This document shows, piece by piece, positions 20,874 to 33,143 of a stretch of DNA of 64,000 nucleotides (positions are counted from its first letter, which is position 1; every line of letters begins with the position of its first letter). The DNA is from Ceratorhiza oryzae-sativae. Taxonomy: Eukaryota > Basidiomycota > Agaricomycetes > Cantharellales > Ceratobasidiaceae. The stretch is taken from contig JARWMV010000237.1 in the NCBI GenBank assembly GCA_030998015.1, positions 1,660,025 to 1,724,024 of the forward strand, written 5' to 3'. The position numbers and the translations under genes were made by a program. The notes under the pieces are model-generated. The model saw only the letters and a list, made by a program, of their open reading frames with translations. It did not search any database and was not told where the DNA came from.

Positions 20874-22700
20874 TCACTTAAAGCGCCTCGCCTTGAACTC
20901 GGGGGCCAAATCAGGATGATGTTTATTTACATGCCGAGTCAAGTTGCTACGCCGATTCGAAACATGCTTACAGCTATTGTCCGGACAACGGAACTCTAAT
21001 AAAGGTATCATCAGCCCGCGCTCCCACGAACAAAGTCGTGCGACTAACCATTCAGTCCGCGGTGTGCGTACATATGTTCCTGCGTGGCAGAGTTAGTATA
21101 ATGTAAAAGCAATGGCAAGCAAACTAACCTTGAGCTCGGACGGATGTGAAGCCCGCTTGTTGGCCCACGGACACCAGGGACATTTCACCTGGATCTGGCT
21201 CGTCCGCGAACCCTTGAGTTTCAGCCGCAAGCACTTGATAGCTTCGGCATAGTCGTCAATTTCGGTTTTGGTCGCCGTCAGCCTGGCTGGAGCTGGAGTC
21301 GCTTCGTCCCAGATCGCCGGTGGACTAGACGGAGCCGTGGGTGGGGTCGAGGTTGGGCCGAGCTTCGGCTCGCTGACGAGCATGTCCTCTAGAATCGCGT
21401 CCATATCGAGGGTCCACTCGCCTGCCCCCACGCTGGTGAATAGCGACGCCTGCGAGAAGTCAGACTCCACGCTCGACTCGGATGCCCCGGATTCGCTCGA
21501 GACGGGGGACATCGACAGATAATCAAAGCCGAGGTCTAGAGAAAGCAAGAGTCAGCCTAATAGAGAATTTGCGATCTTGCTCTCTTTTCTGAACTCGGGA
21601 CGCTCCACCATGTATCCACAGTGGAGCATCCAGAGTTCAGAAAACAGAGCAACACTGCAAACTCTCCAATATTGGGAGAAAAAACTGTGGTATGCATACC
21701 TGGCGAGGACTCGGGGCTATCTGTGGGCTCACTATTGCCCGAGCTGACGGAAACAGGGAAGGTCGAAGAATGCGCGAGGTACAGCTCGATGTAGGCTGCG
21801 TCGGCGGTATCATAGACCATCTTCGGCCCGAGTTGGTCGGGGTGATCGATGGCCGTATATAGCCGGCCGTCCTCGTGCACATAAAAGCATATCAGCCCGA
21901 TGCAAAAGGTCTGGCCAAGCGAGGCGGACACGAGAGGCGTTGGCGGAAACGGGCCGGCGGTGACCGTTTCATGGAGGGTGATTACCCAGTCTCGGCCGAG
22001 CTTGTAAATACTTCCGCCGGCGGAGAAGTATCTCTCTGGATGATCGTTAGCATGGAGGCAGCGCAGGCGCGAGACTGGTATTACCTTGGGCAACATATAC
22101 GTCATTGTTGATGCCCTAAATCGACGTATAGATGTGTCAGCCTTTGGATGAAACCGACTGGAATGCTGTACTTACGTCGGGCGTCCGATTATCTAGTACC
22201 ATCAGTTGGTTGGTGATCTGCGGCGAAGCTGTGGTCGGTAGGAGGGCTCGGGGGTCGTGCAGGTAGAGGCTGGAGCTGGTTTGAGAGTCGAATGCAACGG
22301 GCACTTGGGGGCTTGAGTTCGGAACGTTGAAGCACATAGGTGGCGAGCACGATGCAACTAGCAGTGAGTGAGCGCCACGCGTGTGCACCAACGTTCCGAA
22401 CTCACCGTTTTCGAGTGTGGTTTGTGTATTATTCAATACGTCTTGGGTGAATATAACTGTAGCTGGTCAGTATCCGGGCAAGGCGCACGAAATGACAAGA
22501 ATACCATGTGCGTCTGGAGAATCAAACAGTCTGCTCGTGTCATCGGCAACGTAGGATGTGTTGCACATGTTGGAGTGTGTGGTATGGCGGAGATGGTTGT
22601 GGTAGTCGTGGTGGGGGGTGGGATCAGGCAAGCCGATTGCCCCATATGAAGACAACAGGGAGAGGTGATTGGCAGTTACGTAAGCGACATGCGGCGTCAT
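20874..22700 (-). CDS. ZF-A: two-finger C2H2 protein of the tandem family
   Basis: Eight exons read in frame from ATG 22700 to TGA 20874. Order: start (MTPHVAYVTANHLSLL); short exon (TVIFTQDVLNNTQTTLEN); VASCSPPMCFNVPNSSPQV up to QLMVLDNRTPD; a tiny exon GINNDVYVAQ; the family motif ERYFSAGGSIYKLGRDWVI; an acidic Ser-rich stretch (possible activation region); then TKTEIDDYAEAIKCL just before finger 1. Finger 1 is CPWCPWANKRASHPSELK, intron, EHMYAH. Finger 2, in the last exon, is FRCPDNSCKHVSNRRSNLTR ending in HVNKHH, with a basic tail. Probably a nuclear DNA-binding regulator, by the fingers alone. First of five paralogues on the same strand. Confidence 0.8.
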
Positions 22701-25374
22701 TCCTGCATCCCCACGCGAGCGAATGCGCAGCCATCTCGAGACTCTGGTCGTTTGACACACGGTCCCCTGCCAATACCGATGCAGGCCCGGCTTTGTGTCC
22801 AACGCTTTCTGCATGGGCGTATCCCCGCTCGCGAAAAACGCAAATTTCGGGGGTCGTTCCCGGGAGTATCCCACCTCGATCTGGAAGTGAACAGAACCAC
22901 GTTCCGCGTATTCAAACCTATCTTGGTAGATTCCAATCGAACAAAGAAAGCCCTATTGTGACTTATGAGTTCTGCTGACATTGTTTCGTGACTCGGCTCG
23001 GCAAATAATCCTCTGGCCAATGCCATCCGAGCTTGTTAGAGGATCGTTCATTGGTAATAAACAGGTTCCTGGAGCTTGCGGGTATGGTACAGTATGCCAA
23101 TACCCTCGCTTTGTAACCCAGCGCAAAGAACGCGAGTTGGGCCGTTTGATGCTGCGTTTCCTCGTCAATTCCACTGAACTGAGTATGATGCTCCACGTCT
23201 CACTCACTTTACTCGAATGAACGCCTATACGAACGAAGCCGACGTAAACATTGAGATGTACTGGGTGGACATCCCCTAATGCATCGACCAACTTTTAGCC
23301 TTTCATATTTGAAATAATACTCGCAGGTTCATTCAGATGGGGGAAATCGAGGCATCTCATGTCGCGGCGTTACTACTAGTGCCAGAGCAGCATGTAGTAC
23401 TCGAATTCTCAGTACATCGGCTACGGTCTGACAAATCTCAGTCGCTTGTCACATCTGCTCTTTGTGAGGCAGCATGCCTTCTATATCCGCTATATCGATA
23501 TTCTCTTGGTATCGTAGTACAGTGAACATTGGTCTGAATAGTAAATCTTGAGGTCTGCATATATGCGTCTCTCTGCCCATTTCTGCCAAAAAGCAAAATT
23601 GCTAGTTGGGACTAGTTAGAGCCCTGGTTCGGCCTAAGCAGAATTAACGTCCGTGTGGCTCAGATTAGCACGCGCTACTGGCATTTATTCTGCTTAGGCA
23701 GAACCGGTGCCTGACTAATCCTCAGTAGCGAGCTGGACTTTGGCTAAGAATGCATACAGGGCCGAAATGAGTGCTCGTCTCATTCACATGTGTGCCATTT
23801 GACGTCGAATCAACTTCTGGCAAAGTAGGAGGTTGCAGTCGTGACTGGTCTCATACTCCGGGAGCAAGTCGCCTCAGAAGACGCGAGGTTCATAGAACTG
23901 AGCGTGGTCGAGCGCAAGGCGAGTTGGCGAGATCGAGTCCTAGAGAGCAGAGTAACTTGCCAAGTACTCATGTATCTGAGAATGAGCTGCCCTAGATCGG
24001 CGGAAGCGCTAGGCCTCATGTACCTCATGAACAGGCGTAATGATTCAGGATTCAATTAGAGCAAATGAGATTGTCACTTGTATTCTAGAACAGATAAGAT
24101 AGGCACAGCTGGGGGCTGTACCGTGTGTAAGTGCGCACTTGCCCCTCACGGGGGGCGCTATATCAAAGCACAAACGGTCACCCTAGGGCTCAGCGCGTGG
24201 GCTAACCTCCGCAATCGCTGAGCCTGTGATGTTGAGGCGTATCCACCCAAAGCGACAAGATTTTTGCCACGCTTGTAAATCCCTGAACAGTCCTATACCT
24301 GGCTACGCTTCGCTATTTCCAAGGAACATCAGCAGTATATACAACAATCAAGCCTGGTCAGTCACATTAACTCAACGATACAATAGATTGCTTTTGTCGG
24401 GTTTATAGCAGGAATATGTGCAAACATGTCGTTTTCGGATTTTTCTCAAGCGTCTACAACCTTTGCCTGCAGGGTTAATTATGTGTAATCACGGGGACGA
24501 TTGCCCTCTGCCAGTATAGCTATGTATAGCGGAAATTGTCCTATCCAGTGCCGGACCCTTCTGGCACGGGATAGAAATGTCCTGGCAAAAACCGAAGCCT
24601 GTCCAGTGCTCGCAAGTCCCGCGCATTTCCAAAGCTACCCATGCTGACGTGCGGTTGGTGTCCCGTCGACTTCCGGACATCACCTAGTCTTGATTGGGGT
24701 TCTTCGACATTCCTCCATGGCTTGCTTCTGTTTATTTGAACCCTCCGGCTCTAACGCTACTTTGGGTGGGAATTGTTTAATCAGTTTATTCCGCATGCCT
24801 TGGGTGGCCACGTGTGTTGCCGATCAAACATCTAACCTTATGACCGCTCCGGACAATCTGGCGTCTCCATAGTCATGTGCCGGCAAATCGATGTCGATTT
24901 TGTTTTGTATTTATCCTGACGCGTGTGCTATTATTCCTCAGCCCGGTGTCAGGAGAAAAAAAAACGCGGTGGAAAATTTGCCCTGGTGACGCAAACCCAG
25001 CCGGTTACACGCTATAACCACCGGGACTATGTGATCAAGGCAAATTTCTCTCGATTTGCCCGGTTAGCTATGGGTAAACTATGTAAATAACACGTCGTGG
25101 TCCGGGAGGGCTGGCAAACGGGCAAATTGTAGGTAATTTACCTTGATTCGCACTCGGGGGTTTTCCTTATGCCAATGGGACAGCGCAAATGCGTCGGTTC
25201 TCACCTTGGGCCTCCGACCTCACACTCAGTCCAACCCGATACCTTGTCGACCTTGGCAGTTGTAGATCATGCCTCGAACCTCACACTGAGTCAATAAGCA
25301 GAACGAACAGAAAATACACCAATCTTTTCAGACCGCTACATGCTATATACAAATCAAACTCGAACAAGTCCCCT
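22701..25374. other. Intergenic region between ZF-A and ZF-B
   Basis: Contains one MITE-like repeat, annotated separately. The other ORFs are short and without motifs. A run of nine A lies near 24955. Confidence 0.45.
23610..23722. repeat. MITE-like inverted repeat, about 113 bp
   Basis: The left arm CTGGTTCGGCCTAAGCAGAA pairs with the right arm TTCTGCTTAGGCAGAACCGG (19 of 21 bases with the next position). The similarity extends outward to GACTAGTTAG and CTGACTAATCC. Small foldback element without coding capacity. Confidence 0.6.
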
Positions 25375-27159
25375 TTACGAACGAGATCGCTTGGGTCGCT
25401 TTGAGGCCCGGTTGTCGCCCAGGTCGGCATGGTCCTCATTCATGTGCCGTTTGAGGTTACCCTTTCTGTTCAGAGTGCGATTACAGCCCTCCACGTCGCA
25501 GCGGAATTCTATCAAACACCGTCAACCCGAATCCAATAAAACGAGTCACCCAAAGTTACTTACCACCTAGCCCGCGATGGGCATACATGTGCTCCTTCAA
25601 TCCCACAATTTCGAGTCAGTAGGCGAGACGACGGCGAACCAGAGCAACCTACTTTCAATTCAGATGGGCGTGGGTCCCGGCTGTTCTTCCACTGGCACCA
25701 CGGGCACTCGATCGGGACTTGAATCTCCCTAGTACTTCTCCGCCCGGCTCGGCGTTTCTTGACGCAGTCAACGTACTGATCGATTTCAGCTCGTGTGGCT
25801 GTTGTCTTCTCAGGAGTGGGGATAGTCGAGTTGACGAGCGGTGAGCTAGGAATAGTACACCCACTCGTCGCGGGAGATACGAGCAAATCATCGACAGGGG
25901 AGACGTAAGTCGTCTCGGTGGGGCTATGATTTCGAGACGCTGGGGGAGTGGCCGTTGGGGTAGTATGGCCGTCGTCATCCACCTCGATAAATAACGAAGG
26001 CCGAATTTTAACGCTCGACTCGGGCCAGCTGGAGTCGGGAGAGAAGAGCGGCGTATAGACACCTGCGTGTCCTAAACCAGTAGGAGTATTCAGTGGCAAC
26101 CCAAGGAACAAGGCTCCAAACATACCCAACGCGTATATCGAGCTCCCGAATTCACTATCGAAGGATGCCCCGCCAACCGAGTAGGCGGGAGAGGATGGCG
26201 TTTCAGGGCTCTGAACCAGGCTCGTATGAGCGCGAGCAGCATAGGCGGTGGCGAAAACCGCCTTGGGTTCAATATGACCCGGTCGGTCGACGATCGAGTA
26301 GAAACCTCCGGATTTATCTACAAAGAAGGGCAAAAGCCCGATGACGACGATTTGGCCTAATGCCACGGGAATTGGGTTTACGTCGGCGTACGGATGGTCG
26401 TTGAGGCGTTCATGGAGGTGAATGAGCCCATAGCCGTCGATGTGGTAAATGTTTCCAGAGACGGAAAAATAGCGCTCTACATCTAGTCAGCTCTTCTGTT
26501 CTTGCAAAATATATATGATATGACTTTACCTATCGTAGCGCACGGGACAAGATAATTGTCCTACATCACGCAGTCAACACGGGTTGTCCTCGGGGCGATG
26601 GGGGATCTCACCTCGGGGGTTGGATTTGTGAATATAATCAATTGATTGTCGGGGAGTGGCGGCGGTGGCACGACCCGGGAGTCAGTGTGGATATCACCAG
26701 CGGGCCGGTACTTGGACCCCTTGTGGGGCCCTAGGCTTGAGTTTGGATTATCATTGTTGCGGAGGAGCGGGGTGTTTGTGACTGGTTTCGAGTCAGCATG
26801 TTGCACATACAACCTCAACCAAACATTACCGGCGGGTGTATTGTCGCTTTCCGAATTGTTCAAGGGGCGCTCCACGTTGTTGAGGGGGCCCAGTATGTTG
26901 TCGGAGACGTTCGGTGTGTCGCTTAAAAATTCCGGAACCAGGATGGCTACGCAAAGTAATCAGCCACTGTCTACGACCAAGCTCGAACCACCATACCTGC
27001 TGCATATTTGTCTACCTCAAAGAGGTCTTCTGGACCGTAGTCCAAATCACTGGGAAAGTGGTTGGCGTCTTTCATCGGGAGCAAGTTATACGCGATACGC
27101 TGTGGCAAATGCGGCGAGGGAGATGTGGCTAGGGGGGGTCCTCCCATATGTAGTTGCAT
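25375..27159 (-). CDS. ZF-B: two-finger C2H2 protein of the tandem family
   Basis: Same plan as ZF-A. Start MQLHMGGPPLATSPSPHLPQ at 27159, then EDLFEVDKYAA; AILVPEFLSDTPNVSDNILG; TNTPLLRNNDNPNSSLG up to DNQLIIFTNPTPEV; short exon DNYLVPCATI; family motif VERYFSVSGNIYHIDG; a long Ser/Thr/Pro-rich acidic region; then TRAEIDQYVDCVKKRRAG. Finger 1 is CPWCQWKNSRDPRPSELK, intron, EHMYAH. Finger 2 is FRCDVEGCNRTLNRKGNLKR, then HMNEDH, and a basic end RPKRSRS that could serve as nuclear signal. Intron positions around both fingers match ZF-A. Function unknown; DNA binding is inferred. The frame is intact throughout. Confidence 0.82.
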
Positions 27160-28149
27160 CGTACTAGGATTGGCGTTACGTAAGCCGCCACGAGGCCCGA
27201 TACGTTCATCTCCCGCAGCCTCGAGTCACATAGATCTTTCTGCCCATTCGCTGAAATGCTGGCGGTTTCGGGGACCATCTGGAAAGTTCGGACCCTTACT
27301 GTTCCATCACATTCGACGTCTTTCTGCCATGCCCGCGCACAGCTCCTCTCGAATCAATCAGTGCGAGGCTAGATTCGTATTCTCAAATATTACATGTGAT
27401 TAGCGGGATTCCGGTTCACAGGGTTTGCCAACTGCACCATACAACCACCAGCGACCGCCATTCAAGCAATCTCAGTTATCCGACGACTACATGACAGCCG
27501 GATGCCTATGAAAAGGATAAAGAGTCAGTCCGAAGACACCTAGAACAGCAGAAATCGGCTCGCTCACCAGCTCAAGGCAGTCATTTCGATTCAAGGGGAC
27601 CTATTCTCGCTGCCAGGACTTGCGCGTCTCGCCAATCACTCTGCCATAGTTCGAAATCGGAACCCCCTACAACTCCCACGCTCTATCAACTCTGGTACCG
27701 GTGGGCTGGCAAGTTGCTGGTCAAGTCCACATCGACGCTTATCGATCTATGCTCTGTCGGACGGTGGAGGGTAGAGGCGTGGCACGCGAGGCTGACACTG
27801 GGAGGCGATACACGGGATCACGGTGTGGCTATTGGGTGGGTTTGGTGGAGTCGAGTTTTCGATGTGTTTCCGGAACAAACGGGAACCGGTGTTGCATGAT
27901 TATGGCTGGGTTTATTGGTATCGTCTGGGAGCGGCTGTTCCCCGTCTGCATCCAGAGAAACAAATGTCGTAAAACTGTAGTAGCGGTTTCGCCAAGGTGG
28001 GTATAAAAGTTCGCCAAGCATTCAAGAAGAAACCAACACGGAAGAAAGAGGCAGAACCAGAAGATCAATCGAGTAGCGACCGGAAGCGGTAACCGAATTT
28101 GAGCGACGACGAACGCCGAGGCTGGCTTCGACAATCGCCACCAGCCAGC

Positions 28150-28837
28150 TCAGTAGGCTCGACGATATGGTGGCAATCTGGAAGTAGCCCGCCTGAGGTA
28201 ATCACCGGATTCAGTCGTTGTCGTCGTCGAGGCAGTTGAGATAGTAGGCGAGGAACGGGGTGGTGACGGGACTACGACCCAGGATGGGACGGCTGATTGG
28301 CGAACCGGATGACGGTCTGGAATAGGTGGTATCACCACGCCGCCAGTCGGGACCTGCCCCACAATTTTGATGTTGGACGGCGCTACATGAAATGTAAACA
28401 AGTAAGCAGGTGGGCGATGAGGTGGCAACAGTCAACGCTCACGTCGAGGGATCACAGGGGGCGCCGAAGGGGTTGAAGACGCCTTGCGACGTTGTAGGAA
28501 TTCAACTCGCATTCGGTCAATCTGCTGCTCGAGTTGTTGAAGTTCGAACTGACGATCTACTACGTCCTGCTCCAGCCGACTGTTGATCCCACCCAACTGA
28601 TGGATTATATCCCGTTGCTGTTCTGCCACAACCTCGCTCGTTCTGAGGTTTTGCTATTGAATCTTCAGCGATGTTGCCACACTTGCAGCCTCAATCAACT
28701 CACCCGAACCAGATCTACCAGCTCGTCGTACTCGGCACGTCCGACAGGTTTCTTGCCAGTCTACAACCCGCCCCTCAGCAAGTTCTGTGACCATCGTTAC
28801 GACCGGGCCGTACCTGATTGATTGAACTAGACCCCAT
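28150..28837 (-). CDS. Small coiled-coil protein of unknown function
   Basis: Short spliced gene between ZF-B and ZF-C. Exon 1 MGSSSINQ (ATG 28837); exon 2 TGKKPVGRAEYDELVDLVR; exon 3 SEVVAEQQRDIIHQLGG then LEQDVVDRQFELQQLEQQ, a good heptad coiled coil; last exon PSNIKIVGQVPTGGVVIPP with a Ser/Thr-rich end, TGA at 28150. Introns are GT-AG. About 190 aa, no membrane segment or signal peptide. I do not recognise it. Same strand as the finger genes. Confidence 0.55.
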
Positions 28838-29092
28838 ATCTTCAGACTTGTTCGAGTTGGGATGTGTAGTTGTGGGTGAAAATGAGATTAAAAGTGCTGC
28901 TGATCCCGGCGCTTAGACTATGTCTCATCACTATGACGTTATATGTGATGTACAGACTTTGTATGGATGGGCATGATCCACATGATTGATTCACAACTCT
29001 TGATTGAGGAAAAAGTACACACGAATACAACGTAATTCAAGCGACCAATATATCAAAAATTTCAAGGATAATAAGACATGCCAGCCGACCCT

Positions 29093-30522
29093 TCATCCAC
29101 CGTGGACCGTCTCGAGGTGGCGGGAGAGATTCTGCTTCAGGTTCGATGCGTACCCGCAATGCTTGCACTTGAACTCTATTGCTTAAAACTTTCAGTAAAA
29201 TCCCTGGACAATGGATCCGTATGGCATGCTTACCCCGAATGTCCCAATGACCGTACAGATGGTTCTAAATATGCGCTTCCATTCGATCAGGAGTACTTTC
29301 GCAGGCCGCGGAATCACGTACCTTGTATTCAGACGGACGCCGCACATTTGCGTTGCACAGGTGACACGCGCGCTCGACTTTCTGCTTCCAACCCTGGGCG
29401 ATAGAGTCCACAAAGGTGTTGATAGACGTCTTGATCGACTGCTTGTCCCAGAGGTTCAATTGCATATCGCCGGGCATTGGGGGTAGGGCTGAGGTGGCGG
29501 GAAGATTCGTCGGGCCACTCGTCGCGAGCCAGAACAGATTGTGGAAGTCGCCCAGCTCAGCGACGGACTCGAATCCACTTGAATCGCTGGAGGCGGGGGA
29601 AAGGAATGGAACATGGTCTAGCGACGGGGGCTCTGTGTAACAACTGATGAGACACATTCGAACTTCCAAATGAAACACCGTACCTTGTGTATCAACCGCC
29701 TGATCAAATGTCGCCTCACAAATGCCAGGATCGATTGGAGTCGGTGGCTGGGACGCGTCCCGTGCTGGAGAGTGAAGAGCTTGAAAGTAGTTCACCGAAG
29801 CTCGCAGCGACTCGAGAGCTGAGCGAGCCGTGTCTACGTTATCATACACGATTCGCGGCTCCACTTTTTCCATCAAGTCTGTGAGATATAATCCGCCTCG
29901 CCTGTCGACAAAGAACACTTGGCTCCCAACCGAGAACACCGAGTCAGGAGACACATGACTCGGGGAGACGAGCGCTGACGAGTCCGAGGCTTCGTCGCGG
30001 ACAATGCTCACGAGCCCGTCGGACCGACGATGGCATATGTTTGGATAGACGAGGAAGTAGCGATCTAGACTGGCTGGTGTGAGTGTGGACTCGGGTGGGC
30101 GAGACCAGGCGCCTAGCGTATGATCGGGTTCCTAGACATGGTCTGAGGGGCCGGCATATGATCGACCTCAGTAAAAGCGCACCTGCAAGATTGGCCCGGG
30201 TGGGATAAGTTGGTTTCCTAGCGCATCGCCGTCGGGCGAGCATAGGCGGGCGACCGAGTTGGCATACGGTTCGTCGGATACAGCAACATGGCGTCCGCGA
30301 CTGTTTGAGTTTGGATTGTCATTGTGCGAGAGTGTCGCACACGATGGCACTACATTGTAAGCGTCACCCTGGCACAATGACAATCCAAACTCACCTTGGA
30401 TTGCCTGCGCATCCTGCAAGTCCGCCCACAACTCCCGTCCAAACAGATCTTGGACACGTCAGTGACGACTACCAGCTATCCTTGCGCGACGGACCTGATA
30501 CAAGATCGCCGTGGTCAGCCAT
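29093..30522 (-). CDS. ZF-C: two-finger C2H2 protein of the tandem family
   Basis: ATG at 30522 (MADHGDLVS), joined to DLFGRELWADLQDAQAIQ, then VPSCATLSHNDNPNSNS (compare VASCSPPM...VPNSS of ZF-A) up to GNQLIPPGPILQ. The family motif is LDRYFLVYPNICHRRSDGLV. The middle region is shorter than in ZF-A/B. The pre-finger helix is IKTSINTFVDSIAQGWKQ. Finger 1 CHLCNANVRRPSEYK, intron, NHLYGH. Finger 2 FKCKHCGYASNLKQNLSR with HLETVH, ending at TGA 29093. Finger 2 has CX2C in place of CX4C. Intron positions match ZF-A and ZF-B. Probably expressed; regulator by inference. Confidence 0.78.
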
Positions 30523-30912
30523 CGAACGCGGTGGGCCGGGCGATGAGTGTGCATGCTCAAATCGAGCCCCCCACACCGCGCTTTTATCTCCGGTGGCTCA
30601 TACCATCAGCCGTGATTGGCGGTCCCTGCTTAGTCACGATCACCTGCCAATCCAGCCGGGGTGCAGTCAACACCCTAGCCGCGAGTCTCTCTCTGCTCGG
30701 TGGAACAACACATGCGTGCTAAATCTGACAGGTCTACATATGGCGTGAGGGTATCGCGGTCACTCGCGCGCATGCCCTTCGAGTAGCGCATACACTCTGG
30801 CGTCGACCGAGGTGCACGCAAACACGATGCTATATTTCAACTCCCGAATTATTTACAACCACATTCAAGCGCAGATCAAACCTCATACTCGTCCACAAGT
30901 CTCGTACCTGTC

Positions 30913-31930
30913 TCATGCTGCGGGATTCGATTTGAATTTACATATCTTTCGATGTCTATTAAGGTTTGCGCTCGTGCTGACCGTTGCATCACAATTCACA
31001 TGTGGGCATTGGTAGACTGGATTGCAAATCAGCAAACATACTGGCTACCTAGACCAATTCAAGAGATGATGGTTGTCTCACATTTGCTACCTGTATGAGC
31101 GTAAAGGTGCTCCTGTACGTCATGTTAAGCCTTGAAGCATGGCAAGTCATTCCACTCATACCCGCAACGCTTTCGGCCGTCTGCATACAAGAGTACACCC
31201 TGCCCATGGGCAGGCTAGTGCCGGAATTGGTGAGCTCATCGCAAGCCTGTGTCTCCGTCGGTGTTTCAGACCTCCAATCCACGTATCAATCCCGTCCTTC
31301 GTAATGAGATCAGGGAACGGAACGTTGACTACCTCTGGATGGGTGGGGCTATCAAAGATGATTGTATTGTCTTGAGGATCTTTACCGTCATTCAAAAAGG
31401 TCGCAGTGGATGCAAGGGGAACATCTTTAGAGGGCAGGCGGGTGAGTCGGTTTCATCAGCGCTCGATAGAAATCTCTCGCCTATGTTGCGTAATAATTCT
31501 TCAAAGTCGAGGGTTGCCACCTCGGAACCATCGTATGAACGGGGTTGGCGGTCAATATTTGCCCCAGCCTGCTGGCCCTATACAACATCAATACGTGTGA
31601 TAACGCATTCCGATTGGATAAACATACCATCCTCTCTATAGTAGTATTCGCCACGTCGCTCCAGGACTTATTCGTGGCGCCATCCGTTACGCTAGCAGGG
31701 TTGAGTGCATCAACAGTTTTGTAGGCTTGATAAGCACCCATGCTATATTCCTGTCCGTTCGTGGGAGTGGATTGGTCCCAAGAGCAATCATAACGGTTCC
31801 CCCCTGAATATGGAGGGTATACCAAGTGGCACACTCCATATTCAGGGGATAAACGAAATGATTCCTCTTCGAACAATCCGCAACAAGGTATCGCCATTGA
31901 ATGCCAAGCGTACAGTAACTGGGCCACCTC
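30913..31930 (-). CDS. ZF-D: shorter or damaged member of the tandem family
   Basis: The 3' half is clear. Pre-finger helix ITKDGIDTWIGGLKHRRRHR; finger 1 CPWAGCTLVCRRPKALR, intron, EHLYAH; finger 2 YQCPHVNCDATVSTSANLNR, HRKIC, stop at 30913. Finger 2 is C2HC because the last ligand is Cys. The 5' part has the family motif as GGNRYDCSWDQSTP near 31790, then IDRQPRSYDGSEVATLDFEE. Between about 31440 and 31400 two frames do not join through a usable intron, so there is either an indel or an exon I missed. The start codon is not secure. Confidence 0.6.
31801..31848. repeat. Perfect 15-bp inverted repeat (hairpin)
   Basis: CCCCTGAATATGGAG at 31801-31815 is perfectly inverted at 31834-31848, with an 18-nt loop. 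It lies in the 5' part of ZF-D, just upstream of its RYD motif, and could be a transposon footprint or an inverted local duplication. Confidence 0.6.
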
Positions 31931-33143
31931 CCGCTTGTTTGGCCGGGGACGGCTTGGTGGAAAAATAGCAGTGGGATTGAAGCCAGCGTTTGTGCAAGAA
32001 TGATTTTCTACAAACTGTGTGGGAGTGATGCTGGCAGACGAGCCCCCACACCCGGATTTTAACCCAGCCGAGGTTTATCGGACAGATTCACGTTTCGGCA
32101 CGTTTTGGGCGAGAGTAGTTTGATAGACGCCCGAGACGGATTTGAATAAAACAGTGCCTGCAAGTGGGCGGCGGCAAATTCCCCATACATGCGTTTCCTC
32201 AGGAAGTTCTAGAAACGTCTATCCCAGGGCAAGTGGCAATTATCGTGTGGCGAGCACCGCTGAGCGAATACCGTCTCATTGGGCGGTCAACTTCCATTAC
32301 AATCACACTATAAGATACAAGCTCTATACAACGACTCATCAATTAAACTCAGCGAGCTGAGAAAATTCCAAAAATTAACTTTAGGGGTAGACCTCTACGC
32401 ATGTGCGATCTGTCACCATGTCGCTTCGCTGACGGTCGCAGCGGCGTCGGCTACACCATGTCCAGTCCACACATGCGTGGAAGGATAGGCAAAACTCCAA
32501 AAAACAATATGGAGCTGAGCTTATGCTGCCCGAACAGGTTGTTATTTGAACGCCAGAAAATAATGCATCAGTGTACTGATGACTTACCTTGATCCCTGTG
32601 TATCTGCAGTATGTCGTGACAGCTTATATACTGCATCTATCGTCGCACACGATTGGCGTCACTCATTTTTTCGGTGATCCTCCGTCAATCGCCATTCATG
32701 TGACACCCTTCGCCAAGTCGCTCAGGAGGCACTTCGGCCATGACATTCGGCACATTTGTTCACTCTTGGATACGACCGTGTGTTCGGGAATTGCACTTGA
32801 GTGGCACTAAGCACTTTAAACGATTTAAACGGATGAATAATTTTGATATGAAATGCGCATATAGGCTAGTATTTTTCATCCGTTCGTATTACGAGAGAAT
32901 ACCATTCTAGTCCTGCTAGTGTATGAATCTGTTTCACATCCAATCATCATAATTCTGGATTGATTGCGGTCAAATAAGCTCGAAGGAGTGCCAATAGGCC
33001 TTCCGCGGCGCGCAAGGTAGCCCCCAATCCTTGTCTTCAAATCGATGCCCAAATAATCAACTTCTTGCATACGAATACCCGAATTGTTCAAAGCCAAGCA
33101 TGAGTTCCCCATTTAAGCACGGCTTTAACGATCGGCGTCTTCA
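31931..33143. other. Intergenic region upstream of ZF-D
   Basis: No convincing coding sequence. It may contain the first exons of ZF-D, which I could not place. Confidence 0.4.

Noticed and set aside
22508..22978. Plus-strand ORF of 156 codons
   Set aside because: Antisense of the first exons of ZF-A; no motif.
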